Source of the DNA: DASYXW01 sp035934405
GTDB taxonomy: Bacteria; Acidobacteriota; Terriglobia; UBA7540
NCBI GenBank assembly: GCA_035934405.1
Contig: DASYXW010000033.1
Coordinates: 11,808 to 75,807 of the forward strand
Reading direction: 5' to 3'
Length of the DNA: 64,000 bases
Shown here: piece by piece, positions 34,483 to 42,685 of the stretch
Numbering within the stretch: position 1 is the first letter of the stretch
Layout: each line of letters begins with the position of its first letter
Translations under genes and position numbers: made by a program
The notes under the pieces: generated by a model
Told to the model about the DNA's origin: nothing
What the model saw: only the letters and a program-made list of their open reading frames with translations
Databases searched by the model: none

Positions 34483-35118
34483 ATGGCGACTCACGAGGCG
34501 GTTCACGTTCCCGGTGAAGACCTCTGGTCTGGAGGCGGCTCTCCTTATGCCGTCGGCTCGAAGAAGCTCGGCATGTGGCTGTTCATCGTGTCCGATGCCA
34601 TCACCTTCTCGGCGCTGCTCATCGCCTACAGCTTCCTGCGCGTCGGCAGCCTCGACTGGCCGCGGCCTTTCGAAGGCCCTTCCATCGCCAACGCCACCGT
34701 CATGACCGCCGTCCTGCTCTCAAGCAGCATCACCATGGTCATGGCCGTGCGCGCTGCCAAGATGGGCAATCGCGGCGGAGTGGTGGGTTGGGTGCTCGCC
34801 ACGGCGCTCGGCGGCGTCACCTTTGACGTGCTGCACATCCGCGAGTGGCTGAACCTGATCGTCAACGAGCACGTTTCGCTTTTCCACAACCCCTGGGGCA
34901 CGCCGATGTTCGGCGCGTCGTTCTTCACGCTCACCGGCCTGCACATGACTCACGTCACCATTGGTGTGATTTACCTGTGCGTCATCGCCTGGGGCACGCG
35001 CCGCGGCAAGTATTCGGCCGAAGACGTCGAAGTGAGCGGTTTGTACTGGCATTTTGTCGACCTGGTGTGGATGTTTATTTTCCCGCTGGTCTATTTGATG
35101 TCGGCGAAATTTGCTTGA
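34483..35118 (+). CDS. Cytochrome c oxidase subunit III family protein (second)
   Basis: Second subunit III-like protein, 211 residues, five helices, starting MATHEAVHVPGEDLWSGG. Family signatures: KKLGMWLFIVSDAITFSALLIAYSFLR, TGLHMTHVTIGVIYL and VSGLYWHFVDLVWMFIFPLVYL. It is closer to quinol-oxidase/ba-type subunit III in length. The ATG follows the previous stop almost directly, so translation is probably coupled. Confidence 0.92.
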   Translation: MATHEAVHVPGEDLWSGGGSPYAVGSKKLGMWLFIVSDAITFSALLIAYSFLRVGSLDWPRPFEGPSIANATVMTAVLLSSSITMVMAVRAAKMGNRGGVVGWVLATALGGVTFDVLHIREWLNLIVNEHVSLFHNPWGTPMFGASFFTLTGLHMTHVTIGVIYLCVIAWGTRRGKYSAEDVEVSGLYWHFVDLVWMFIFPLVYLMSAKFA

Positions 35119-35130
35119 GGCGTTGGGTAG

Positions 35131-35155
35131 CGCAGACCCGTTTTGTGGGTCTGCG
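35131..35155 (+). terminator. Hairpin with T-run inside the oxidase operon
   Basis: cgcagaccc, 7-nt loop, gggtctgcg, followed by gctttttg. Fits an intrinsic terminator, though more oxidase genes follow; it may attenuate rather than end the transcript. Confidence 0.45.
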
Positions 35156-35238
35156 GCTTTTTGTTGCGGAAGAGAAAACACTGCGGGCCTCACAAGCAGG
35201 TCCGATCTGCAAGGCTGAGATTGGAGGCGAACACAACG

Positions 35239-35544
35239 ATGCACGAAACCGCAGAACACGCCGAGCCCAAGCGCCCGTTCATGATCGTCTGGGTATGGCT
35301 GCTGGCGCTGACGGCCATGGAAGTGATCCTCGCCTATCAGCACCTGGAGTTGAAGGTCATGTTGGGCCTGCTGATGACGCTCTCCATCATCAAGGCGTCG
35401 CTCATCATCTCCTGGTTCATGCACCTTCGTTATGAAAAACGCAGCCTGGTGCTGACTCTGATGCCGGCGCTGGTTTTCGTCATCGGCATGATGTTCGTGG
35501 CCTTCCCCGACAGCATCCGGCTGTACCTGATGGGGACGAAGTAA
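35239..35544 (+). CDS. Cytochrome c oxidase subunit IV family protein
   Basis: Small membrane protein of 101 residues (CyoD/prokaryotic subunit IV type). Three helices: FMIVWVWLLALTAMEVILAY, VMLGLLMTLSIIKASLIISWFMHL, and LVLTLMPALVFVIGMMFVAF, with the family motif IKASLIISWFMHLRYE. GGAGG precedes the ATG. Assists stability or assembly of subunits I and II. Confidence 0.9.
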   Translation: MHETAEHAEPKRPFMIVWVWLLALTAMEVILAYQHLELKVMLGLLMTLSIIKASLIISWFMHLRYEKRSLVLTLMPALVFVIGMMFVAFPDSIRLYLMGTK

Positions 35545-35590
35545 AGCAGAAGGCAGGAAGCAGAAAACAGCAGGCAGAAGAGGGTATAAA

Positions 35591-36151
35591 ATGCGCAGGT
35601 CAGGCCGCAGAGGTCAAGGGTCGAAAGGCGGGGTCACCGATTCTGAGTTTCGACCTTCGAGTTTCGAGTTTCGAAAACAAATGTCGCGTCTGAAATCTGA
35701 AATCTGGAGTTCTTTCAAATCTGAAATCTGGAATTTGAAATCGCGGCGGCGCCGCCGGGCCGCTTCGCTCGCCGCCGTGATTCTGACGCTCACCGCCTCC
35801 ACCCCGGCGTTCGCACAGGGCTGCGCCATGTGCTACAACACCGCCGCCGCCGCTTCCGCGGGGGCCATCCAAGCCTTGCGCAGCGGCATTCTGATTCTCA
35901 CGTTTCCTCCGGCCTTGATCTTCATCACGATCTTCGTTCTCATTCTGCACCGACGCAACCGCTTTGACGAGGAATCGTTCGACGAGTTCGCAGTCAGCGA
36001 CGGATCGTCTCGCGCCTTCGATTCCCCGGAGCCGGCCAGCCTCGAAGACGGAATCTTATCGGCGGCCGATTTTCGAGTGTCGAATTTCGAGTTTCGCGAG
36101 CCGGTCGAAGACGCCGAGTTGGCCGCCTCGACCGAGAACACATGGAAATGA
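35591..36151 (+). CDS. Small membrane protein with CAMCYNT motif, function unknown
   Basis: 186 residues from an ATG after AGAGGG (an internal ATG at 35681 lacks a ribosome site). A basic segment and signal-like helix (AASLAAVILTLTASTPAFA) is followed by QGCAMCYNTAAAASAGAIQALRSG and a second helix (GILILTFPPALIFITIFVLIL). The two close Cys (CxxC) suggest metal or redox binding. Both ends are partly encoded by TCGAGTTTCG-type repeats (residues about 17-50 and the ADFRVSNFEFREP tail). Its stop overlaps ctaA by 10 bases; an oxidase assembly role is inferred from context only. Confidence 0.65.
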   Translation: MRRSGRRGQGSKGGVTDSEFRPSSFEFRKQMSRLKSEIWSSFKSEIWNLKSRRRRRAASLAAVILTLTASTPAFAQGCAMCYNTAAAASAGAIQALRSGILILTFPPALIFITIFVLILHRRNRFDEESFDEFAVSDGSSRAFDSPEPASLEDGILSAADFRVSNFEFREPVEDAELAASTENTWK

Positions 36152-37068
36152 CCGCCCAACGCCGCTGGTTGCATCGCTACGCCATTCTGGTGGCCTGCGC
36201 CACCTTCGTGCTGATTATCGCCGGCGCGCTCGTGACTTCCAATGACGCGGCGCTTTCGATTCCTTCCTGGCCGCTGCCCCTTCACTGGCCGTCGGCCATG
36301 GGACCGGGCGGCCGGTTTGAGCTCACGCACCGCATCATTGCGGGAACCGTCAGCGCGCTTACCGTGCTGCTGGCTCTGTGGCTCTGGCGCAGCGAGCCCC
36401 GGCGCTGGGTGCGGCGGCTCGGCGCCGTCGCCGTGCTTGCCATCATGGCGCAGGCCGTGCTTGGCGGCATCACCGTGCTCTTCGAGTTGCCGGTCGCGAT
36501 CTCCGTGAGCCACGCCTGCCTGGGGCAGGCTTTCTTCTGCATTGTGGTGAGCCTGGCGTTGTTCACCGGCTCCGACTGGCGTTGGGACGAGGCAGCCCTT
36601 GAGGATCGCTCGGCGCCGTCGTTGCGGCAGATCTCCACCGCAACCACGGCGGCAATTTTCCTGCAACTCATGCTGGGAGCTGCATTCCGCCATAAAGGTA
36701 TTGGCATCATTCCTCACATTATCGGCGCCGGCCTGGTCACCGTCGGTGTGCTGTGGCTGCTGGCCCGCGTCCTGGGCGCCTATTCGCAAGAGCCGCGCCT
36801 GAAGCGGCCCACTCTTCTCCTCGGCGCCCTGCTGGTGGTGCAGTTGTTCCTGGGGATTGCTTCCTACATTCTGCGCGTGGCGGCCGTGAATGCTCCGCAA
36901 CCTTTGCCGCCGCTGGTGGACGTGACCACCACGCACGTCGCTATCGGTGCGCTGGTGCTGGTCACGAGCTTGGTGGTCACTTTGCAAGCCTTTCGGCTGG
37001 TCAAAGGCCATCCCAGGACTTCGGAGGTCAGGAGTCAGGGGCAGGAAGTCAGAATGACCGCCGGGTGA
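36142..37068 (+). CDS. ctaA: Heme A synthase
   Basis: CtaA/COX15, 308 residues, eight helices. Oxidises heme O to heme A for the oxidase next door. Conserved His: ELTHRIIAG, AISVSHACLGQ, GIIPHIIGAG and DVTTTHVAIGALV, in the two four-helix halves. Overlaps the CAMCY protein gene. The last dozen residues (TSEVRSQGQEVRM) are encoded by GTCAGG-type repeat. Confidence 0.93.
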   Translation: MEMTAQRRWLHRYAILVACATFVLIIAGALVTSNDAALSIPSWPLPLHWPSAMGPGGRFELTHRIIAGTVSALTVLLALWLWRSEPRRWVRRLGAVAVLAIMAQAVLGGITVLFELPVAISVSHACLGQAFFCIVVSLALFTGSDWRWDEAALEDRSAPSLRQISTATTAAIFLQLMLGAAFRHKGIGIIPHIIGAGLVTVGVLWLLARVLGAYSQEPRLKRPTLLLGALLVVQLFLGIASYILRVAAVNAPQPLPPLVDVTTTHVAIGALVLVTSLVVTLQAFRLVKGHPRTSEVRSQGQEVRMTAG

Positions 37069-37119
37069 CACTTGCGGCGGTGGCGCGCGGAAGCTGGTTT
37101 TGAACTCCTTAGCAGTTTG

Positions 37120-38010
37120 ATGTCAGATAAAACTCCAATCCGCGACTGGCGCTCCAGGCTGAACGACTACTGGACTCTGACGAAGCCGGAGGTCAACTTT
37201 CTGGTCGTCGTCACCACGCTCGTTGGTTACGACCTCGGTGTGCGCGGCCCGATTCACGTTGCGACCCTGCTGAACACGCTGGCCGGGACGTTCCTGGTGG
37301 CGAGCGGCACGGCCACGCTGAATCAGTTCTGGGAGCGCAGCTTCGACGCCCGTATGCGGCGCACCGTCACCCGGCCGTTGCCGGCGGGGCGTCTCGTGCC
37401 CGCTCGCGCGCTGTGGTTTGGCGTCCTGCTCTCGGCGGCCGGCGGGCTTTATCTGGCTCTGGCGGTGAATCTGCTCTCCAGTGCCCTGGCGCTGCTTACG
37501 CTCTTGACGTACTTGCTGCTCTACACGCCGCTCAAGCGCAGGACGGCTTGGTGCATGTTCATTGGCGCGTTCCCGGGTGCCATGCCGCCACTGATTGGTT
37601 GGGCGGCGGCGCGCGGTAGCCTGAGCGGGGAAGCTTGGGTGCTCTACGCCATCGTTTTTCTCTGGCAGTTCCCGCACTTCCTCTCCATCGCCTGGATGTA
37701 CCGCGAGGACTACTCGCGCGCCGGGTATCTCATGCTGCCTCGGGGCGACGCCCGAGGGCGCTCCATGGCGTGGCAGGTCGTGTTGTGCTCGCTCGCGCTC
37801 GTGCCCGTCAGCCTCATCCCGGCGTGGCTCGGCCAGGCCGGGGCGGTGTACTTTTTCGGCGCGCTGGCGCTCGGTCTCGGATTCGCTTACTATGGCGCGC
37901 GCCTGGCAGCGTCACGCTCGAAGGTTCTGGCGCGGCGGGTCTTGCTCGCATCCATCGTCTACCTTCCCCTCGTTTTCGGTCTGATGATGTTGGATAAGGG
38001 CAGAAGTTAG
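37120..38010 (+). CDS. ctaB: Protoheme IX farnesyltransferase (heme O synthase)
   Basis: UbiA-family prenyltransferase, 296 residues from the ATG at 37120; a TTG at 37072 would add 16 residues and neither has a strong ribosome site. Attaches farnesyl to heme B. Features: LTKPEVNFLVVVTTLVGY, substrate-binding NQFWERSFDARMRRTVTRPLP, LLLYTPLKRRTAWCMFIGAFPGAMPPLIGW and FLWQFPHFLSIAWMYREDYSRAGYLMLP. Follows ctaA. Confidence 0.94.
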   Translation: MSDKTPIRDWRSRLNDYWTLTKPEVNFLVVVTTLVGYDLGVRGPIHVATLLNTLAGTFLVASGTATLNQFWERSFDARMRRTVTRPLPAGRLVPARALWFGVLLSAAGGLYLALAVNLLSSALALLTLLTYLLLYTPLKRRTAWCMFIGAFPGAMPPLIGWAAARGSLSGEAWVLYAIVFLWQFPHFLSIAWMYREDYSRAGYLMLPRGDARGRSMAWQVVLCSLALVPVSLIPAWLGQAGAVYFFGALALGLGFAYYGARLAASRSKVLARRVLLASIVYLPLVFGLMMLDKGRS

Positions 38011-38075
38011 GATTTCAGGACCGGAGTTTTGATGCTTAGGAATATCGTGATATGAATATATTTAGAATTATCAAT

Positions 38076-38112
38076 AACTGATAACTGACTACTGGAAACT
38101 GATAACTGACTA
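38076..38112 (+). repeat. 16-bp direct repeat upstream of the small membrane protein
   Basis: aactgataactgacta occurs exactly at 38076 and 38097, 21 bp apart, ending at the ATG of the next gene. The rest of the 100-bp gap is AT-rich. Confidence 0.65.
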
Positions 38113-38367
38113 ATGTCTGAAAGCCTCTTAGAACTCGCTATCAGCCTTATCGTGGGACTGTTCGCGCTCGCGAGTGTCGCTTGGATCGTGGCCAGCGGCC
38201 AGATCGCCTACATGGACGGCATCGCCCTCGCCCTCATTGCGCTTACCATTGGCGTCTTCTTCTTGTTCAACATTTACTTGGCATACCGCGCGGGTGACCT
38301 CCAGGCGTTGTTGAAATCGCGCCAGAAGAAGGGCCCCGGCTCCGGCGACCCGTCGCCAGGGGCCTAG
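38113..38367 (+). CDS. Small two-helix membrane protein, unknown
   Basis: 84 residues, with helices LLELAISLIVGLFALASVAWIVAS and GIALALIALTIGVFFLFNIYLAY and a basic tail. I do not recognise the family. No Shine-Dalgarno is visible; two 16-bp repeats abut the start. It stands between ctaB and a DUF420 gene, so a role in oxidase assembly or structure is possible. Confidence 0.65.
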   Translation: MSESLLELAISLIVGLFALASVAWIVASGQIAYMDGIALALIALTIGVFFLFNIYLAYRAGDLQALLKSRQKKGPGSGDPSPGA

Positions 38368-38398
38368 CGGGCCGGCGCCAGGAAGCGGACGATCGCCT

Positions 38399-38830
38399 GT
38401 GCCCCTCGCTGACTTTCCTGCTCTTGACGCCACGCTGAACGCCGCAAGCGCGGTTCTGCTCGTGCTGGGATACGTTTTCATCCGCCGCCGTAACGCCACC
38501 GCGCATAAGACCTGCATGTTGTCGGCGTTCGGCACTTCGACGCTCTTTCTCATCTGCTACCTCTGGTATCACGCCCACCATGGCGTGACCCACTTCCCCG
38601 GCCACGGCACCGCTCGCGCTTTCTATTTCGCCCTGCTCGGCTCGCACACCACGCTCGCCGCTGTCATCGTGCCGCTCGTGCTCGTCACGCTCTACCGCGC
38701 GCTACGCCGCCGCTTTGCCCTTCACAAGCGCATCGCCCGGTGGACCCTGCCCATATGGTTTTATGTCTCCGTCACCGGCGTTGTCGTCTACTGGATGCTC
38801 TACCGCGTCAACTGGCTGGCGGCGCGCTAA
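38399..38830 (+). CDS. DUF420 (CtaM-like) membrane protein
   Basis: 143 residues with four helices, GTG start after GGAAG. Family features: ALDATLNAASAVLLVLGYVFIRRRN, AHKTCMLSAFGTSTLFLICYLWYH and RIARWTLPIWFYVSVTGVVVYWMLY; DUF420 members such as CtaM are needed for cytochrome oxidase maturation. Last gene of the respiratory cluster. Its TAA shares bases with the stop of the convergent esterase gene. Confidence 0.88.
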   Translation: MPLADFPALDATLNAASAVLLVLGYVFIRRRNATAHKTCMLSAFGTSTLFLICYLWYHAHHGVTHFPGHGTARAFYFALLGSHTTLAAVIVPLVLVTLYRALRRRFALHKRIARWTLPIWFYVSVTGVVVYWMLYRVNWLAAR

Positions 38831-40587
38831 TTGTATTTCCACTTCGCCGGACTCTCGCCTGCCGGCGCATCGTCCGTGACGTGCTCCGCCATCTCCCGGA
38901 TCAGCTCTGACTGCGTGAGCGGCGTCCACCCGTGACCCTTCATCGGCCGGCCGTACTCGAACGAGCCCGAGTAGTAAGGGTCTTTCGTGTTCTTGAGAAA
39001 GTCTTCGAGATCGTACACCGCGAGATTCAGATAATAGTTGTCCATATCGCCGACGAAGAGGTGCAGCTTGCCCACGAGCTTGGGCCCAAGCTTCGGCCAG
39101 TTCGTCTCGAGGTTGTAGCGCAAGTCGTATCCGTGGTCGCGCATGTAAAGCGCGACGTCGTGGTCGACCTTGCCCGTCGCCTTGTCCCATACCGGCTTCG
39201 GATAGCCATCGTCGCCCGCGGGCCCGTACACCGCCTCCCAGGCTTCAAGTTGCTGGCCGGAGCGGCCGTGGCTGCCCAGCACGTCTTCCATGCGGCTGAA
39301 TTCGCGGATGCTGACCTCGGGCTGGCCGTCGGCCTGGCGCATCAGGTAGCGCGTGGGCGCCGTCCACTGATGGCCGGGCTCGGTGAAGGCGTTGTCGTCC
39401 TTATAGACGTCCACCATGCCGTAGTGGCGGAAGTCAATCGGGTCGGGAAAGAACGTCCAGGTGCCGCCGAAGAAATCGGGGTGGAAGACTTGGAGCGCCA
39501 GCGATTCCCAACCTCCGGTTGAGCCGCCGGTCAACACCCTCGCGTAAGGCTGGCGAATGATGCGGAAGTGGGTTTCGAGATACGGGATCAACTCGGTCAT
39601 CAGCGCATCGCCGTACGGGCCGTCGTTGGCCGAGTTGACGGCATAGGAATCGTCGAAGAAGGGCGTCGGGTGCTGGAACGTGACGCCAATCACGCGCGGG
39701 AAATCATCCGACGTCCATTTCTGATAGAACTCGTATCCGGCTTCGTAGTGGTGCTCTTTCAGGAATTGCGCCTGGGCGGCGGTGAGCTTCTGCTCTTCCG
39801 TGCTGAAACCGAAGGGCGGACGCAGGTTGAAGTGGCCTTGCTCGTACACTACGGGATAACTCACGTCGGGATGCGTGTCGTAACCTTTGGGCAGCAGCAC
39901 CGTGGCGCCGACGTACATCGGATGTCCCCAGAACGCCGTCAGCAGCTTGCTCGCGATTTTGATGTGCTTCACCCATTCGGTATCGGCCGGCACCACGACG
40001 GGCGGAATTACCTTGGCCAAGCTTAGCTTCACGTCGTAACCGGCGGGGGGATCAAGATGCACCTTCTCGACTTCACTGTAGAGATTTCCGGGCGACTCAT
40101 TGAACTGCTGTCCTTCCCAATGGTCCATGTGGGCCCAAAGGGTGTGGCCGTCGGAGCGGTGAAACTCGGTGTAGACGTTCATCACGGCTTGAACGTAGTA
40201 ATCGCCGGCCGGAACTGCGGCCAGGCTCTCGACCGGATAGCCGAGTGTCGCGGCATCAATCATCGTCGGCTCGTTGGGCCGCAGTTCGCTTACGTCGGCG
40301 CCGAACAGCGGCGGAGGGTCGAACCAGAATCCCACTTGCTTCCGCGGCTCCAGCTGATTTGTTCTCGAAATGACCACGAACACCCGGCCGGTGATGGGGT
40401 CGGTGTGGGCCGAGGCGGGGAATGAAATCTCGAATTTCTGACGCGAAGCGTCCGGCGCGGCCGGCTTGCTCCGAGCGCCGGCTGATGCCGCGACGCCCGG
40501 CACGAGGCCCAACATGAGGCCAAGTCCCGCAATGAGTGAACACCGGGCAAAGTTAACGCGCCGGTTGCGGCCGGCTAAATTGCTCAT
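38827..40587 (-). CDS. Exported esterase-like alpha/beta hydrolase
   Basis: 586 residues. The start at 40587 follows GGAGGA and gives a signal peptide (SLIAGLGLMLGLVPGVAAS). The C-terminal half has the esterase D-like nucleophile elbow GGSTGGWESLALQVFHPDFFGG and upstream YPVVYEQGHFNLRPPFGF; a candidate catalytic His is in GRPMKGHGWTP. The N-terminal part is an extra beta-rich domain (residues about 45-215). Substrate unknown, probably periplasmic or secreted. Confidence 0.82.
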   Translation of the reverse strand: MSNLAGRNRRVNFARCSLIAGLGLMLGLVPGVAASAGARSKPAAPDASRQKFEISFPASAHTDPITGRVFVVISRTNQLEPRKQVGFWFDPPPLFGADVSELRPNEPTMIDAATLGYPVESLAAVPAGDYYVQAVMNVYTEFHRSDGHTLWAHMDHWEGQQFNESPGNLYSEVEKVHLDPPAGYDVKLSLAKVIPPVVVPADTEWVKHIKIASKLLTAFWGHPMYVGATVLLPKGYDTHPDVSYPVVYEQGHFNLRPPFGFSTEEQKLTAAQAQFLKEHHYEAGYEFYQKWTSDDFPRVIGVTFQHPTPFFDDSYAVNSANDGPYGDALMTELIPYLETHFRIIRQPYARVLTGGSTGGWESLALQVFHPDFFGGTWTFFPDPIDFRHYGMVDVYKDDNAFTEPGHQWTAPTRYLMRQADGQPEVSIREFSRMEDVLGSHGRSGQQLEAWEAVYGPAGDDGYPKPVWDKATGKVDHDVALYMRDHGYDLRYNLETNWPKLGPKLVGKLHLFVGDMDNYYLNLAVYDLEDFLKNTKDPYYSGSFEYGRPMKGHGWTPLTQSELIREMAEHVTDDAPAGESPAKWKYN

Positions 40588-40705
40588 GGATTCCTCCGAA
40601 GTCGTTTTCTCGTTGTACAAGCGGGTTAGTGTAACACGGGATGCATCACGGATTGATTGGCCGGAGAGCGAGCCCTGTGTTAGAGTTTTTCGTCCAGGAG
40701 GAGCC
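40588..40705. promoter_or_regulatory. Divergent promoter region
   Basis: 118 bp between esterase (-) and amidohydrolase (+), with TTGATT at 40658 and a TGTTAG about 19 bp further for the plus strand. Weak match. Confidence 0.3.
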
Positions 40706-42142
40706 GTGCGCAGAATACTTTTCGTTGCTCTAGCTTTCATCGTAAGCAATTCGGCGGGAGCCCAGACGCCCTCGGCCGTGAATGATTTCATCACCGTCGA
40801 TGCGCCGGTTGTGGCGCTCACCCACGTGCGGATCATTGATGGCACGGGCACCGCGCCCCGTGAAGATCAGACCATCGTCATCAACGCCGGCCGAATCGAA
40901 TTGGTGGGAAACTCCAACGTTCTCGAACCTCCCGCGCTGGCGAAGGTGCTGGACCTGCATGGCTACACGGTGATTCCGGGCCTCGTCGGCATGCACGATC
41001 ACCTGTTCTATCCCAACCAGGTGGCCGAGCGCGGGCCGGGGTGGCTCGCGCTCTACCACGAAATGGGATTTAGCTTCCCGCGGCTCTATCTCGCGAGTGG
41101 CGTCACCACGCTTCGCACCACGGGCAGCGTGGAGCCTTACACCGATCTCGAAATCAAGAAGCTCATTGACGAGGGCAGGGAACCCGGCCCGAAGATCCAG
41201 GTGACCGGGCCGTATCTCGAAGGCGCGGGTGCGTACACGCCGCAGATGCACGAGCTCACCGGGCCGGACGACGCGCGCAAGACGGTGGATTACTGGGCGG
41301 ACGAGGGCGCGACCTCGTTCAAGGCCTACATGCACATCACCCACGCCGAGCTTGCCGCGGCGATTCAGGAATCGCACAAGCGCGGCCTGAAGATTACCGG
41401 TCACTTGTGCTCCATCGGTTTCCGCGAGGCCGCGGCTCTGGGCATTGACGATCTCGAGCACGGTCTGTTTGTGGACACCGAGTTCGTGCCGGGCAAGAGG
41501 CCAGATGTATGCCCGTCGCAACAGGAAACCATGGCCACGATGGCCACGCTCGACATCGCGAGCGCGCCTGTCCAGGCGATGATCCGAGACCTCGTAAAGC
41601 GCCACGTGGCCGTCACCTCCACCCTGCCGGTGTTCGAGATTTCGCTGCCCAACCGTCCACCGCTTGAGCAGCGCGTGCTCGACGCCTTGTCGCCCGCCGC
41701 CCGTCTCGACTACCTCGCTGTGCGCTCCTTCGTCTCCGAGCGGCAGAACTCTTTCCCCGAAGCGTGGAAGAAAGAGCTCGAGTTCGAGCGCGACTTTGTG
41801 AAAGCCGGCGGGCTGTTGCTGGCCGGCGAAGACCCAACCGGGTACGGCGGCGACCTTGCCGGATTCGGTGACCAGCGGGAAGTGGAGCTTCTGGTCGAGG
41901 CTGGCTTCACACCCGTCGAGGCGATTCACATTGCCACCGCCAACGGTGCCGGGTATCTCGGCCTCGCCGGCCAGATTGGCGCCATCCGTACCGGCCAAGA
42001 GGCGGACATGGTGGTGATCCACGGTAATCCCGCTGCCGACATCAACGACATCGAGAAGGTAGAGACGGTCTTCAAGGACGGGGTCGGTTACGATTCGGCT
42101 AAGCTGATCGAGTCGGTAAAAGGGCGCGTGGGCTTCGAATGA
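40706..42142 (+). CDS. Exported amidohydrolase
   Basis: Metal-dependent amidohydrolase of 478 residues. GTG after CAGGAGGAG; signal peptide RRILFVALAFIVSNSAGA. Conserved metal sites: GLVGMHDHLFYP (HxH variant HDH), KAYMHITH (Lys), ITGHLCS, IDDLEHGLF and the Asp of LLAGEDPTG; C-terminal GAIRTGQEADMVVIHGNPAADINDI. Unlike the amidohydrolase at the left edge, the catalytic Asp region is intact. Divergent from the esterase gene; both are exported and may act on the same substrate. Confidence 0.88.
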   Translation: MRRILFVALAFIVSNSAGAQTPSAVNDFITVDAPVVALTHVRIIDGTGTAPREDQTIVINAGRIELVGNSNVLEPPALAKVLDLHGYTVIPGLVGMHDHLFYPNQVAERGPGWLALYHEMGFSFPRLYLASGVTTLRTTGSVEPYTDLEIKKLIDEGREPGPKIQVTGPYLEGAGAYTPQMHELTGPDDARKTVDYWADEGATSFKAYMHITHAELAAAIQESHKRGLKITGHLCSIGFREAAALGIDDLEHGLFVDTEFVPGKRPDVCPSQQETMATMATLDIASAPVQAMIRDLVKRHVAVTSTLPVFEISLPNRPPLEQRVLDALSPAARLDYLAVRSFVSERQNSFPEAWKKELEFERDFVKAGGLLLAGEDPTGYGGDLAGFGDQREVELLVEAGFTPVEAIHIATANGAGYLGLAGQIGAIRTGQEADMVVIHGNPAADINDIEKVETVFKDGVGYDSAKLIESVKGRVGFE

Positions 42143-42685
42143 CCCATCACACGCGAATGGTGTGGATTCCTTTGCGCCGGATGAGGGAGTGCGCTGGTCG
42201 CGGATGGTCTCAGTCGGACAAGACCCCAAGTTAAGTCATCGTAGCACACTTCATTACGCTCGTATCTTGCCTCAAAAGCTGGGGTAGTGGGTCAGTTTGA
42301 ACCGCTGTAGCGGCGAGCTGCGCTCGCCGCTCTTTCGCTGCAAGAACTTCCGGCGATCGTAGATCGCCGCTATATCAAACTGACCCACTACCAAAGCTGG
42401 TAATCGCTATAGCCCGCCGATATCTCCTTGTTGTAATAAAATTGTCATTTTATTGTCTTGACTCCAAAATCTCCCCTGTGATACAAGCTCCGAACATAAT
42501 TGTTGAGATATGTACGATGAGATTAACTGCCGATCTTCGCGACGTGACGTGACGCGGAGCCCTGGCCCCAACGTGAGCTCGTTCACAATCGGCCCGAGAA
42601 GCCCGTAGCTCGTGATAGAGGGGAAGGCTGACCTGCCGGTTCGCAAGGCACCCATTCAACCGATGTCCTCGAAAGGAGGAATTGA
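42143..42685. other. Intergenic region with nested palindromes
   Basis: No gene: a minus-strand frame at 42407-42655 has no family resemblance. The region has a 108-bp element with terminal inverted repeats (42284-42391) and an AT-rich stretch at 42430-42530. Confidence 0.5.
42284..42391. mobile_element. MITE-like element, 17-bp terminal inverted repeats
   Basis: gtagtgggtcagtttga at 42284 and its exact complement at 42375. Inside is a further palindrome of the gtagcggcgag/cgccgcta type. No coding capacity. Confidence 0.55.

Noticed and set aside
40730..42229. 499-residue minus-strand open frame
   Set aside because: Antisense to the second amidohydrolase.
42407..42655. 82-residue minus-strand frame in an intergenic region
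   Set aside because: No ribosome site, no recognisable motif, AT-rich repeat context.
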